A DNA stretch of 64,000 nt from Methylomonas sp. LW13 (GTDB lineage Bacteria > Pseudomonadota > Gammaproteobacteria > Methylococcales > Methylomonadaceae): NCBI RefSeq assembly GCF_016865255.1, contig NZ_CP033381.1:3534001-3598000 (forward strand), in the 5' to 3' direction. Of this stretch, positions 37,919 to 50,648 are shown in pieces. A model generated the notes under the pieces. That model was not told the DNA's origin and made no database searches. It saw only the letters and a program-made list of their open reading frames with translations. The position numbers and the translations under genes were made by a program. Every line of letters starts with the position of its first letter. Position 1 is the stretch's first letter.

Positions 37919-38635
37919 TTAATACTCGGCATCATGGAAAACGTTTTGCACGTCATCCAGGTCGTTCAACATATCCAAAAACTTTTCGAACATCACCACA
38001 TCGTCGCCGCTGATAGGGGTAACACTTCTAGGCATAAACTGAATTTCATCCGCTTCAAAATCGATCTCGCCCAACAAATCCGTTAAGGCCTGCTTGGCTT
38101 TCGCGTAGTCGGCATGAGGGGTAAACACGGTCAACTTGCCGTCCTCGTTTTCGATGTCGGACACATCCACATCCCCACTGAGCAGGGCTTCCAACACGGC
38201 ATCTTCGTCATTGTGCTTGAAGGCCAGGATTGCCGAATGATCGAACATATGGCTGACAGCACCTTGCGTACCGATCTTGCACTTGGTTTTGGTAAAGCAC
38301 AGCCGTACATCACCAAACGTGCGATTGGGATTATCGGTCAAGCAATCGACGATCACCATGCAGCCACCAGGTCCAAAGCCTTCATAGCGGGCAGGCGCAA
38401 AATCTTCTCCGCCGCCGCCCTTGGCTTTATCGATAGCTTTTTCGATGACATGCGTAGGCACTTGGTCTTTTTTGGCTCTATCGATCAACCCCCGCAAAGT
38501 CAAGTTGCCGGATGGATCGATACCACCGGATTTGGCGGCCATATAGATTTCCCGACCATATTTGCTGTAAACCTTGGCCTTGGCGTCAGCCGTCTTGGCC
38601 ATGGACACTTTACGGTTTTGATACGCTCTACCCAT
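37919..38635 (-). CDS. YebC/PmpR-family regulator (YeeN type)
   Basis: The ATG at 38635 (MGRAYQNRK) is the family start; the longer frame start is not. About 238 residues with the three YebC domains: N-terminal helical [18 protein letters not shown], central [28 protein letters not shown], and C-terminal acidic [11 protein letters not shown]...[23 protein letters not shown]. The opening MGRAYQNR is of the YeeN subgroup rather than YebC itself (MAGHSKWAN). Family members act as DNA-binding regulators or in translation of Pro-rich runs. Monocistronic by position. Confidence 0.9.
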   Translation of the reverse strand: MGRAYQNRKVSMAKTADAKAKVYSKYGREIYMAAKSGGIDPSGNLTLRGLIDRAKKDQVPTHVIEKAIDKAKGGGGEDFAPARYEGFGPGGCMVIVDCLTDNPNRTFGDVRLCFTKTKCKIGTQGAVSHMFDHSAILAFKHNDEDAVLEALLSGDVDVSDIENEDGKLTVFTPHADYAKAKQALTDLLGEIDFEADEIQFMPRSVTPISGDDVVMFEKFLDMLNDLDDVQNVFHDAEY

Positions 38636-38827
38636 TCGACTTTTGCTCCCCGGATCGCTTGGCAAAAAAACGGCGATTCTACAGGTAAGTATTTGCTGTG
38701 GGAATTTTTTGACCGGCTTATGCCAGGTCAGACTTTAGGAATGATGGTTAGACTCGCCGCAAAACCAAAATCAAAGAAGCCAGCATTACGGAAGCTCTAA
38801 TCACATCCGCCGGCGGGCTAAACTTGT

Positions 38828-41800
38828 TCACCCCGGTAACAAGCGTTCAAAGCTATCTAACGGTAAGGGTTTACTGTAGAGATAGCCTTGAAATGTATGG
38901 CAGCCATGGTTTTCCAGAAACCAACGTTGCTCTTCGGTTTCCACCCCTTCGGCTATGACGTCCAAACCCAGATTATTGGCCATGGCAATAATCGTTTGGA
39001 CGATCACGGTATCGTCCGGATCGACAGAAATATCCCGCACAAAGCTTTGATCAATCTTCAATTGGTCGATGGGCAGTTTTCTGAGATTAGATAACGAGGA
39101 ATTCCCGGTGCCGAAATCATCCATTGAAAAACGCACGCCAATTTCCCTTAACGCATGCATTTTGCGGATGGTCTCATCAATATCGTCGAGCACCAGACTT
39201 TCAGTTAACTCCAACTTCAAGCGATTGGGATTGATATCGCTCTCTCGAATGATTTGCCGCACCACGTCGACGAAATCAGTTTGCCTAAACTGCCGCGCAC
39301 TGACATTTGCAGCCAGTTGCAAATGTTGAGTATGTGTGCTGCTTTCCCAAATCTTCAGCTGCCGGCAAACGGTTTCCAGTACCCAACGCCCTATCGGCAC
39401 AATCAAACCAATATCCTCGGCCAAGGGTATAAACTCAGCCGGTGAAATCAAGCCGCGTTCGGGATGTTGAAAACGGATTAAGACTTCAGCACCGATAATA
39501 TCCAAACCTTGCGAGACTTGCGGCTGATAATACAGTTGGAATTGCTTATCCGTTAAAGCGCCGTGTAAATCCGCCTCCAATTTGACCCGGGCATTGATAC
39601 TGGCCTGCATCGCAGGGTCGAAGAAACGTATGGTATTCCGCCCGGCTTTTTTTGCCTGGTACATGGCAATATCGGCTTGTTTCAGCAAGCTTTCTATGTC
39701 CGAATCATGGTCGTTGAATAACACCGCGCCGATACTGGGCGAATTGCGATATTCGTGGTCGGCAAGCCGGTAGGTTTGCGTCAAGGCAGTAAGGATTTTA
39801 TTCGCTATCACTTCGGTCTGCGCGCCGGCATCCAGCATTTCATCGCTCAGATCCGTCAACATCACCACAAATTCGTCCCCGCCCAGGCGCGAAACCGTGT
39901 CGCCTTCGCGCACGCAAGCCACCAAACGTTGTGCCACCAATTGCAACAATAAATCACCCATGTCGTGACCGAGGGTGTCGTTTAAGGTCTTGAAATTGTC
40001 CAAATCGATAAACAGGATGGCCCCCTCCCGCCCGCTACGCGCACTGGCAATCAGCGCTCGTTTCAAACGATCTTGCAGTAATCGGCGATTCGGCAAACCG
40101 GTCAACGGGTCATAAAACGCCAAGCGCTCAATTTCCTCGGCAGCGGCTTTAATCGAGGTAATATCTACAAACGTGGCCACATAATTTTTGATGCAACCCG
40201 TCGGGTCTTTCACCGTACTGACGGCCAAATGCATGGGAAACACCGCACCGTCCTTGCGTTTACTAGAAATCTCACCTTCCCAGACCCCTGAGTTATTGAC
40301 CCTTTCCCACATCTCCTCGTAATAGACCAGACCCTGCAAATCCAATTCCAATACCCGCGGATTCTTGCCTACTACTTCCTCGCTGAGGTAACCGGTAATA
40401 CGGGTAAACGCCTGGTTTACCCGCAGTATCAAGCGATTCTCGTCCAAAACCACGATGCCTTCCTGCGACTCGAAAGCGGTAGCGGCAATCCGCAGCTCCG
40501 CGTCCAATAACTGTTGCTGTCTCAGCGCGTGCTCCAACCGGCTTTTTTGTGCCAAGCCCTCGGGTAAGGTCATCGCCAACATCCGGGCAATATCAATTTG
40601 TACAGGCGACCAAGGTTCGCTGCGACCCCGCCATAATTCCGTCCACATTTCAAATGACTTACGCGGTGTCAGTTGGTAGTTTCCGCTTTTGTCCATCACC
40701 AAGCCTTTCTCGGCCTTGCCCGCCCAGCTTACGGTGCGCGGCTTTTCCTGTCTGAACCAAACTATGACATTGCGCATATCGCCGGGCAGCGGTGTGGTCA
40801 ATATCCCTGAGGCTATTTCCTGGTATTTTTCTGCCGGTAAAAAATCATTGGCAAGATGATCAGAACTAAATATCTGGCCGCTGGCTTGTTTGCCCAGCCA
40901 GAGCAATAATGCCCCTAGATCTGCAGGTTTCAACACCTCGCCGTAAACATGCCGCTTACCTTCCACCACAGCTAATATCCCGGTTGCATCCAGCAACGCC
41001 ATCAATGGCGGTAGTAACCTTTGCAAGACCCGTTGCTCGTGATCGGTAAAAATATAATTCAGCAACTCACCGATCACATGGTTAGCGCTGGCAACGCAGT
41101 TGTACTGCTCCAAGGCCTCAATCGAGGATAATTTCGACGACACCATCCGGCTTATAAACGTCACCGCTTCGCGTTGAGCAATCGACACACGTTTTGCCGT
41201 GAAGTGATGACAAGCTATCAATCCCCACAATCGGCCGTTTTGCAGCAAAGAAATCACCATTGAGCCCTGCACACCGATATTGCGCAAATACTGGATATGT
41301 ATCGGCGACAGGCAACGCAACGCCGAGTAACTCATATCCAAGGGCCTTTCGGTTACGGGATTGAGGCCAGGTAAAATGGGCACCGGCTCGGCATCAATAT
41401 CGGCAACCAAGCGTACCAGATTACTCGTGTAAAGGCGCCGCGCTTGTGGCGGAATGTCACTGGCCGGAAAGTGCAACCCAAGGTAGGATGGCGCATGATC
41501 CACGCTATTTTGGCTGATCACTTGACCGTTCCAATTAGAGTCAAACCGATAGATCATCACGCTATCGTAGCCGCTCATCCGCCGCACCAACAGCGCGACA
41601 TCATCGAAATAGCGCGAGAAATCGCTATTCGCGTCGTATCTCAGCAATGATTCCTGCATTTCCATTAGCAATTCGGACAATCGCCCTTCCTGGTCGGCGT
41701 CGTGATCAGGCACGAGTTCCAGCACAAATAGCCCGTCACTCAAATAAGCATGGGCCTGTAGATCAAAAGGGCCCTGGCGCTGGGGAATGCTGAGTTTCCC

Positions 41801-42079
41801 GGCGGCAGTGTTTTTACTCTGCGCCGATTGAAACATTTGCTCGATTTGCCCGGCAATTTTTTCGCCGACCAACTCCTGAAGCGGTTTACCGTAAACATCG
41901 CCGGTCAATTCGCTGAAAAATTCGCTAATATTGGCGCTCGCCTGCAATACCGTGTAAGGACGATCAGCGCTTAAAACCAACAAGGCGCCATGCGGCTGAA
42001 TCTGCCCGATTTGTTGAATGGGCTCTGCCGCGCACTTTTCCAGGGCTTGTTGCAACGCCTGTTGATCAATATCATCCAT
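38828..42079 (-). CDS. Bacteriophytochrome with PAS, GGDEF and EAL output
   Basis: The 1083-residue protein has a photosensory core: PAS with biliverdin-binding Cys16 (LEKCAAEPIQQIGQIQPHGA), GAF with FPASDIPPQARRLY and ACHHFT, and PHY with the tongue motif PRKSF near 485. A second PAS (about 530-650), GGDEF (660-820) and EAL (830-1080) follow. RLGGDEF, REGD (RxxD), EVLIR, DDFGTG and EGVET are intact. It should sense red/far-red light and change cyclic-di-GMP. It lies 24 bp downstream of the heme oxygenase that makes its biliverdin, in one operon. Confidence 0.93.
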   Translation of the reverse strand: MDDIDQQALQQALEKCAAEPIQQIGQIQPHGALLVLSADRPYTVLQASANISEFFSELTGDVYGKPLQELVGEKIAGQIEQMFQSAQSKNTAAGKLSIPQRQGPFDLQAHAYLSDGLFVLELVPDHDADQEGRLSELLMEMQESLLRYDANSDFSRYFDDVALLVRRMSGYDSVMIYRFDSNWNGQVISQNSVDHAPSYLGLHFPASDIPPQARRLYTSNLVRLVADIDAEPVPILPGLNPVTERPLDMSYSALRCLSPIHIQYLRNIGVQGSMVISLLQNGRLWGLIACHHFTAKRVSIAQREAVTFISRMVSSKLSSIEALEQYNCVASANHVIGELLNYIFTDHEQRVLQRLLPPLMALLDATGILAVVEGKRHVYGEVLKPADLGALLLWLGKQASGQIFSSDHLANDFLPAEKYQEIASGILTTPLPGDMRNVIVWFRQEKPRTVSWAGKAEKGLVMDKSGNYQLTPRKSFEMWTELWRGRSEPWSPVQIDIARMLAMTLPEGLAQKSRLEHALRQQQLLDAELRIAATAFESQEGIVVLDENRLILRVNQAFTRITGYLSEEVVGKNPRVLELDLQGLVYYEEMWERVNNSGVWEGEISSKRKDGAVFPMHLAVSTVKDPTGCIKNYVATFVDITSIKAAAEEIERLAFYDPLTGLPNRRLLQDRLKRALIASARSGREGAILFIDLDNFKTLNDTLGHDMGDLLLQLVAQRLVACVREGDTVSRLGGDEFVVMLTDLSDEMLDAGAQTEVIANKILTALTQTYRLADHEYRNSPSIGAVLFNDHDSDIESLLKQADIAMYQAKKAGRNTIRFFDPAMQASINARVKLEADLHGALTDKQFQLYYQPQVSQGLDIIGAEVLIRFQHPERGLISPAEFIPLAEDIGLIVPIGRWVLETVCRQLKIWESSTHTQHLQLAANVSARQFRQTDFVDVVRQIIRESDINPNRLKLELTESLVLDDIDETIRKMHALREIGVRFSMDDFGTGNSSLSNLRKLPIDQLKIDQSFVRDISVDPDDTVIVQTIIAMANNLGLDVIAEGVETEEQRWFLENHGCHTFQGYLYSKPLPLDSFERLLPG

Positions 42080-42103
42080 TAGACCGGGCGGAGAACGTGT
42101 AAC

Positions 42104-42733
42104 TTACGAATAGGCATAATCATCCAGTACTTGAATAAAAAATTGAAAAGTTTGGCAGGCCGCGTGCTCGGCAGCCGAACGCTGGTCATCGTCACCGGCT
42201 AGGTTTTCCGCAAACCGCAGAAAATCTTGCCACATAGGCCCGGTGTTCTGACCATAACCGCGGAAAAAGCAAGCGCCGGCTTCGCCATTTAAACCGTGGT
42301 AGGCCTCAAGGCTACGCGAAATAAGCTGTCCACCCAACATCGATCCCTCTATCACGTATAAAACCCCGGTATATTCACCCATGCTGGCTACCTGCGGTGC
42401 CGGCAGGTTTTGCGCCATGTTGTATTCCCTAAGCGGGTCTATCCCCAAAAACGCCAGATCGCGGCAAATCCAAGGCAACTTAAGGCGTTGAGAATAGTCG
42501 AATTGACAGTCTTGAGAAGACTGAAAGGCAATTAACCGCTGTTCCAAAGCCTGATAGAGATGGTAGTAAGCGGACAGCAGCTTTCGGTATTTAGCCAGCG
42601 AATAGTCTGGTTGGGTGATTCCGACCAGAAAACTATGCTGATTTAACCGGTTGTGATAGTCATTGCTTGCTGCCTTCAAAGCCTCGCGGACTGCCAGCCG
42701 GGAATTGTGCGGATGTGTATCGGACGATTTCAT
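42104..42733 (-). CDS. Biliverdin-producing heme oxygenase (BphO)
   Basis: From the ATG at 42733 (MKSSDTHPHN, 209 residues); the longer frame adds an unneeded leader. The heme oxygenase fold is recognisable: proximal His in ASNDYHNRLNQHSF (His near 27), SYAHLYxxx-like YYHLYQALEQRL, and the distal helix GVLYVIEGSMLGGQLISR with the Gly-rich segment. It opens heme to biliverdin, Fe2+ and CO. The bacteriophytochrome follows by 24 bp, so the biliverdin is most likely for that protein rather than for iron scavenging. Confidence 0.9.
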   Translation of the reverse strand: MKSSDTHPHNSRLAVREALKAASNDYHNRLNQHSFLVGITQPDYSLAKYRKLLSAYYHLYQALEQRLIAFQSSQDCQFDYSQRLKLPWICRDLAFLGIDPLREYNMAQNLPAPQVASMGEYTGVLYVIEGSMLGGQLISRSLEAYHGLNGEAGACFFRGYGQNTGPMWQDFLRFAENLAGDDDQRSAAEHAACQTFQFFIQVLDDYAYS

Positions 42734-42850
42734 TCGGAGCCCCGGCAAACCCAATTTAGTAAAAACGGCAGTAAACAGGAATATACCAACAATTCCGCGA
42801 AAGGCCAGGTGCATGCCTGATAGCCGGAGCGGCTACATTAACAGGCTGGG

Positions 42851-45508
42851 TCAGCACTTGGGCAAACGCCGACTCCAGGCCATAAATTCGTCTATCGGCA
42901 CCGGCTTGCTGAACAAAAACCCCTGACAGGCGTGGCAGCCGTGCTGTTCCAGAAACAAGCGCTGCGCTTCGGTTTCGACGCCTTCGGCAATGACTTCTAT
43001 CTCCAGATTGTGGGCCATGCCGATGATGGTTTGCACGATCACCGCATCGCTGGTTTTGATACCGATGTTATGCACAAAGGAGCGGTCTATTTTTAACTGG
43101 TCGAACGGCAACTGCGTCAGATAGGAAAACGACGAGTATCCGGTCCCAAAGTCGTCCAACGAAAAGCGCACGCCCATCTCTCGGAGCGCGTGCATTTTAG
43201 AGATGGTGTCGTTGATATTCTCAAGGACCAGACTTTCGGTCAGTTCCAGTTCCAGCAAGTCCGGGTTAACGCCATGGCTATCCAGCGTCCGCCGCACCTG
43301 CTCGACAAAATCCGCCGCTCTAAACTGGCGCGCACTGACATTAACGGCTAGCCGAAATTGCCGCGAACGCGCATGCTGCTCCCACTGCTTCAGTTGCGTG
43401 CAAGCGGCTTCCAACACGCATTGGCCAATCGGCAAAATCAAACTGGTTTTTTCCGCCAAGGCAATAAACTCCAACGGCGATACCAAGCCGCGTTGCGGAT
43501 GCTGCCAACGCAACAGCGCCTCGGCGCCCACTACTTGGTGGTTTCGGTAGATCTGCGCTTGAAAATACAGCTTGAACTGATTTTGAGACAGCGCAAGGCG
43601 CAAATCTTTTTCCAAATCGGCGCGAGCAGTCGCCAGCGCCTGCATGCTCGGGTCGAAGAAACGCACAGCATTACGCCCGGCCATTTTGGCTTGATACATA
43701 GCAAGATCGGCGTGCCGGAGTAGCTCCTCCGCAAGCTCGTGATCACGGTACAAGCGAATGCCGATACTGGCCGAACAATGGAACTCATAGCCGTTTATGT
43801 CATAAGGATGAGCCAACGCATCCAGCAATTTTTCGCCGACTTGCTTGGTTTGCATGGCGGCAAGCTCGACATCGGCGCTCAAATCTGAGAGCAACACCAA
43901 AAACTCATCCCCACCCAGACGGCCGACGATGTCGCATTCGCGCACGCTAGTACGTAAGCGCCGCGCCACCTCTATCAATAATTGGTCACCGGCCTCATGG
44001 CCGCGCGTGTCGTTAAGCGTCTTGAAATTATCCAGGTCCAAGAACAGGATAGCGCCATACAAGCCGTTGCGGGCGCCGGCAACCAACTCCTGGCCCAAGC
44101 GGTCTTGCAGCAAACGCCGGTTAGGCAAATGGGTTAAAGGATCGTAATAGGCCAATCGGTGGATTTCCGCCACCGCGTCCTTGTTCTCGGTAATATCCGA
44201 AAATGTACCGACGTAATGGGTAATGCGGCCATCGGGCGCGACTACGGCGGCAATGGTCAGCCATTGCGCAACAATCAGGCCATTCTTATGCCGATTCCAG
44301 ATTTCACCTTGCCAGTGGCCGGTTTCCTGTAATGAAGTCCACATGGCGGTAAAAAATCCCTTGTCGTGCCGACCGGAGTTGAGCATCTGCGGCGTTTGCC
44401 CCATTACTTCTTGCGCTTCGTAGCCGGTCAGCGCGGTAAAGGCTCGATTCACCCGCAGGATTATCGCGTCCGGGGAGGTGACGATCATCGCCGCCTGCGA
44501 TTCGAAGGCGATGGCGCTGATACGCAGCATTTCTTCCGCCTGTTTACGCTCGCTGATGTCCCGAATAATCGCAATACCGCCAACAATCTTGCCGGCGCCG
44601 TCGCGGGACGGCGCGCAGCTCATGTCTATCACTATGCCGGCGGCATCCGGCGCCGGCCTGAAATTGCCTTCATAACTCACCTTTTCACCGTTCAACGCCT
44701 GATGCAAAGCGGCAAGTAGTGAACCGTCGTTAAAACCCTTAATATCCAATCCGACGACGTTATCGACGGTATTCTGCAAAATAGCGGCAAACGGTTCGTT
44801 GCAGTAAGTGACGATCAGGTCGGTGTCGTAATGAAAAATTCCGATGGGCGAATGTTTCAGCAACAAGCGATAGCGCTGCTCGCTGATACGCATGGCCTCT
44901 TCTCTTTCCGCGGCGTCGAGATGCAACACAATATTCTCGGTGATGCTTCGATTGATACGCCGCAAGCTGATCACCATGAAGCACAGGTATAAAAACCCTG
45001 CCACGCTCATCGCCACAAACAATCCATTACCGGACATGAACAAGCGGACAATGATGGGCAGTAGCGAGCTCAAAGAAAATAGCACCGCACTAAGCAGATC
45101 GGCGGAAAAAGCCACCACGCCGCCGGCAGACAAGCCTGCCAGCATGAAAACCAAAAAGAGTTGGTGCTGCGAACTGTTGGCCGGAAACATCAGAAAACCG
45201 GCCGCTCCCCACACCAAGCCCACGGCCAGCACCCCAATCCGAAACCTTTTCATCCAGAACCGAGTGCTTTCGCCCACTTCCGGCGCGGCGGACCGATAAG
45301 CCTTGACCAGCAAAGTGCGGGAAACCGCCACCAACACAATCAGCGTCAACCAACTGAGCACCACATGAGCCGCAATCATGTCGCGCTGCATATAAGCCAA
45401 AATAGCCGCCAGTAGCGTACTGCTGATCAATGACACATTGCTTGCTGCAAACAGTTGCCGAAGCTGTGCCGCTTGAATTGCTGCTTGTTTGTTCGGGTTA
45501 CTGATCAC
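42851..45508 (-). CDS. Membrane PAS-PAS-GGDEF-EAL cyclic-di-GMP protein
   Basis: The 885-residue protein starts with GTG at 45508. Five to six hydrophobic segments fill the first 190 residues (an integral-membrane sensor resembling MASE-type domains), followed by two PAS domains (about 205-325 and 330-450), GGDEF (about 460-620) and EAL (about 630-880). RLGGDEF, RECD, EALLR, DDFGTG and EGVET are complete. It resembles the bacteriophytochrome gene downstream in its PAS-GGDEF-EAL half, so the two may share ancestry by duplication. It is on the same strand, 117 bp upstream of the heme oxygenase gene. Confidence 0.9.
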   Translation of the reverse strand: MISNPNKQAAIQAAQLRQLFAASNVSLISSTLLAAILAYMQRDMIAAHVVLSWLTLIVLVAVSRTLLVKAYRSAAPEVGESTRFWMKRFRIGVLAVGLVWGAAGFLMFPANSSQHQLFLVFMLAGLSAGGVVAFSADLLSAVLFSLSSLLPIIVRLFMSGNGLFVAMSVAGFLYLCFMVISLRRINRSITENIVLHLDAAEREEAMRISEQRYRLLLKHSPIGIFHYDTDLIVTYCNEPFAAILQNTVDNVVGLDIKGFNDGSLLAALHQALNGEKVSYEGNFRPAPDAAGIVIDMSCAPSRDGAGKIVGGIAIIRDISERKQAEEMLRISAIAFESQAAMIVTSPDAIILRVNRAFTALTGYEAQEVMGQTPQMLNSGRHDKGFFTAMWTSLQETGHWQGEIWNRHKNGLIVAQWLTIAAVVAPDGRITHYVGTFSDITENKDAVAEIHRLAYYDPLTHLPNRRLLQDRLGQELVAGARNGLYGAILFLDLDNFKTLNDTRGHEAGDQLLIEVARRLRTSVRECDIVGRLGGDEFLVLLSDLSADVELAAMQTKQVGEKLLDALAHPYDINGYEFHCSASIGIRLYRDHELAEELLRHADLAMYQAKMAGRNAVRFFDPSMQALATARADLEKDLRLALSQNQFKLYFQAQIYRNHQVVGAEALLRWQHPQRGLVSPLEFIALAEKTSLILPIGQCVLEAACTQLKQWEQHARSRQFRLAVNVSARQFRAADFVEQVRRTLDSHGVNPDLLELELTESLVLENINDTISKMHALREMGVRFSLDDFGTGYSSFSYLTQLPFDQLKIDRSFVHNIGIKTSDAVIVQTIIGMAHNLEIEVIAEGVETEAQRLFLEQHGCHACQGFLFSKPVPIDEFMAWSRRLPKC

Positions 45509-45984
45509 GTATGATTTAGCGGCCGGCTACTAACTAACGACTGAAGTGGGTTTGAAACGACTAGCGAAGCACTCTGGATTGTACGCTAACCGGACTAACA
45601 GGCAATGCTGTTTTTGGCTGGCTGCTTTAACCGAGCCCTAGTAACCGCCCTTACAATTTTGGTTTTATGATGCCCTACCCCCGACCCTTTCCCGGAAAGT
45701 GCGAGAACCCATATTCCGAAATTTGCAATGCCAAAGATAAAGCAGCAATTGCAGCACCAGGCGCCGAAGCATAGTCTATCGCGCCGTTGGAACAGGACCG
45801 GCAGTGATTGAATACGTTGCCCTTTGCTGCTAGAAAGAAGCAATTTACGCCATCAACTATTTCACCCGGACTATTGAAACTTCCTAAACCACACCCAACT
45901 GTTAAAGAAACTTTGCAGCGATTTTGCAGTCTTTGCCCATGCCGGCGTTTAGCCGGGTTATATCTTCACGATAGGAGTTATTGA
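45509..45984. other. Intergenic region, no gene supported
   Basis: Divergent promoters are expected. An 82-codon minus-strand frame (45595-45843) lacks a ribosome site and has an implausible Cys/Trp pattern. A TAGGAG ribosome site for the next gene lies at its right end. Confidence 0.4.
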
Positions 45985-46632
45985 ATGAATTCACAGGAAC
46001 GCAACCAGCTCAGCCAGTTTCTGAATCAACTGAACGAAGTAAAGCTCACCCAAAAAGATGCCGAAGCCGAAGCGTTGATTAGAGATGCGGTGGCCAAACA
46101 ACCCGATGCCGCTTATCTGCTGGTGCAACGCGCCTTGTTGCAGGATCAAGCTTTGACTGCGGCTAAAGCACAAATCGCCGAGTTGCAAAATCAATTGCAA
46201 GCCGGTGCAAACCCACAACGTGGCGGGTTCCTGGGCAACGATCCGTGGGCTCAACCTGCCAACAATAGCGGAGCGGTGCCCGGTGCCGGTAATTATCAAA
46301 TGCCGCGCGGCGCCGCTCCCGCGCAAGCGCCCGGCTTCTTCGGTGGTGGTGGCGGTAGTTTTTTAGGTAATGTCGCAACCACGGCAGCGGGCGTCGTCGC
46401 CGGTTCGTTTTTGTTCCAAGGCATCGAAAGTCTAATGGGTCATCACGGCTCCAGCGCCTGGGGCCAGCAAGCAATGGGCGAACACAGCGGCCTTCAGGAA
46501 CAGACAGTAGTCAACAACTATTACGGCGACGATGCCATCCAGCAAGCCAACTTGGATAATAGTGACGATTTTTCACTTAGCGACGCAGATTACAGCGTGC
46601 CGGACGACAGCGACGATTCCGACTGGATTTGA
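45985..46632 (+). CDS. DUF2076 protein
   Basis: The 215-residue protein follows the DUF2076 pattern: N-terminal coiled coil (ERNQLSQFLNQLNEVKLTQKDAEAEALI, about 1-70), a Gly/Pro-rich linker, GGGGGSFLGNVATTAAGVVAGSFLFQGIESLMGHH (about 125-158), and an acidic tail (NLDNSDDFSLSDADYS). The family is periplasmic or cell-envelope associated and of unknown role. TAGGAG lies well placed before the ATG, and a strong terminator follows. Confidence 0.88.
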   Translation: MNSQERNQLSQFLNQLNEVKLTQKDAEAEALIRDAVAKQPDAAYLLVQRALLQDQALTAAKAQIAELQNQLQAGANPQRGGFLGNDPWAQPANNSGAVPGAGNYQMPRGAAPAQAPGFFGGGGGSFLGNVATTAAGVVAGSFLFQGIESLMGHHGSSAWGQQAMGEHSGLQEQTVVNNYYGDDAIQQANLDNSDDFSLSDADYSVPDDSDDSDWI

Positions 46633-46655
46633 TTCACCTTGAGTTCTCCCCCTTT

Positions 46656-46682
46656 GGGCAGTCTTCGAACTGCCCTTTTTTT
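46656..46682 (+). terminator. Rho-independent terminator of the DUF2076 gene
   Basis: Seven-base stem GGGCAGT / ACTGCCC with a six-base loop (CTTCGA), followed by seven T. It lies 23 bp after the stop codon. Confidence 0.9.
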
Positions 46683-46754
46683 GACTTTTCTCTGTGAGGG
46701 ACCCTGGCACCACTTGGCACAAGCCGAGGTGTTTGCGGGTTGCCACCAGCCTGG

Positions 46755-46863
46755 TATTAACCCGACGCAGAAAACCGTTCCCCCCATCGAAGAACACAGC
46801 AGCCACGGCTTTGAAGGGCTCAGCCCAAACAGCATACCCGTGACAACTAGGACCGGGTTAATA
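46755..46863. repeat. MITE-like dispersed repeat, copy 2
   Basis: It has matching inverted ends (TATTAACCCG and CGGGTTAATA) and interior pieces of the shared core (CCGTT, GGGCTCAGCCC, ATACCCGTG, TAGGACCGGG). Length about 109 bp. It lies between the terminator and katG stop. Confidence 0.7.
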
Positions 46864-46945
46864 AGTTGACGATGAAAGGCATTTTTTGCGCAAGGCAGCC
46901 AACTTGACCCAAGTTCGGCCAAATTGGATACCTTGCAAGCCAAGC

Positions 46946-49452
<2,507 letters not shown>

Positions 49453-50328
49453 ATGAACTTGCGGGATTTAAGCTACCTAGTGGCCGTAGCGGAATTGAAA
49501 AACTTCAGCCAAGCGGCTGAGCATTGTTCGATTAGCCAGCCGACGTTGAGCACGCAGATTAAGAAACTTGAGGATTATTTAGGTGTGGATTTATTCCTGC
49601 GCGAAAAAAATGCGGTAGAAACCACCGACACTTGCCGGGAAATTTTACCGCTCGCCCGCCGTATACTTGACGATGCCCGCTCCATTCGCCAAATCGCCGC
49701 CCACGCCAGTGATCGACACCGCAACATGTTGTCGTTGGGGGCTTTTCCTTCACTAGCAAGCTACGTATTGCCGGAATACGTATTTCGCATCAAGCAGCAT
49801 TACCCCGAGCTGAAACTCCAACTGGTCGAGGAAAAAACCAACGCTCTTGTAGCCTTACTGCTCGACAAAAAGCTGGATGCTGCCTTGCTGGCCTTGCCTG
49901 TCGAACAGGCGAACCTGGAATCGCGAACCCTATTCGAAGACCCTTTCACCCTGGCGGTGTGCGCCGACCATCCACTTGCCGAGCAGGCGGAAATTGACCT
50001 GAACACGGTGGCCAAAGAAAATCTGCTGTTGCTGGACGAGGGCCATTGTTTGCGGGATCAGGCACTAAAATTATGCCATCCGTCGCGCTTTGTGGAGCAC
50101 GACTTCCGGGCATCCAGCCTGGAAACCTTGCGTTTCATGGTCAAAAACGGCGTCGGCGTGACGCTGATGCCTTCGGTCGCCGTGCAGCCGGACGATCATG
50201 ACATTCGTTATATCACCATCCGCCAGCGGCCCAGCCGGCAAATCGCGCTGGTCTGGATCAAAAATCATCCCCGCAGCGAACTCCTGGAAACGCTGGCCGG
50301 ACTGCTGGCTTATAAACCGCTGCCCTAA
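49453..50328 (+). CDS. oxyR: Peroxide-sensing LysR-type regulator OxyR
   Basis: The 291-residue protein has the LysR helix-turn-helix (NFSQAAEHCSISQPTLSTQIKKLED) and an OxyR effector domain with both redox cysteines in the conserved setting LLLDEGHCLRDQALKLC (equivalent to Cys199 and Cys208 of E. coli). Peroxide would join them and switch on target genes. It is divergent from the exported katG, the obvious target. Confidence 0.93.
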   Translation: MNLRDLSYLVAVAELKNFSQAAEHCSISQPTLSTQIKKLEDYLGVDLFLREKNAVETTDTCREILPLARRILDDARSIRQIAAHASDRHRNMLSLGAFPSLASYVLPEYVFRIKQHYPELKLQLVEEKTNALVALLLDKKLDAALLALPVEQANLESRTLFEDPFTLAVCADHPLAEQAEIDLNTVAKENLLLLDEGHCLRDQALKLCHPSRFVEHDFRASSLETLRFMVKNGVGVTLMPSVAVQPDDHDIRYITIRQRPSRQIALVWIKNHPRSELLETLAGLLAYKPLP

Positions 50329-50524
50329 AGCTAAAAAAAGCCGAAGCCACGCTATGAGCCTGACCAAGGGTGGCGACTTCCGCTGCGATTTGCAGCCATA
50401 TTCTCAAATCATTTACCACAAACAAAACACCTCTATCGTCTTCCCCACCCCGTTGGCCCTGCCAATTGCTTCCCGACAAATTCCCAAACCACCCACAGCA
50501 AAATACTTTTGCTTGACATATAGA

Positions 50525-50539
50525 TGATAATCATTATCA
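50525..50539. promoter_or_regulatory. Fur box of the heme-uptake locus
   Basis: TGATAATCATTATCA is a perfect 7-1-7 inverted repeat that fits the Fur core. It lies after TTGACA-like (CTTGACATATAGATG) sequence and 109 bp before the first gene, so it should repress the locus when iron is plentiful. Confidence 0.9.
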
Positions 50540-50648
50540 TTTGTATCCGACAGTCATCTCTCGTGCTGTCATTGCCGCACCTGCACAGCCTCCTAAGTTA
50601 TCCAGTGTGCGGCAATTTAACTTATAACTTATGCAACCCGAGGTCATC

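Noticed and set aside
45595-45843. 82-codon minus-strand frame in an intergenic region
   Set aside because: No ribosome site, odd Cys/Trp content and no recognisable domain.
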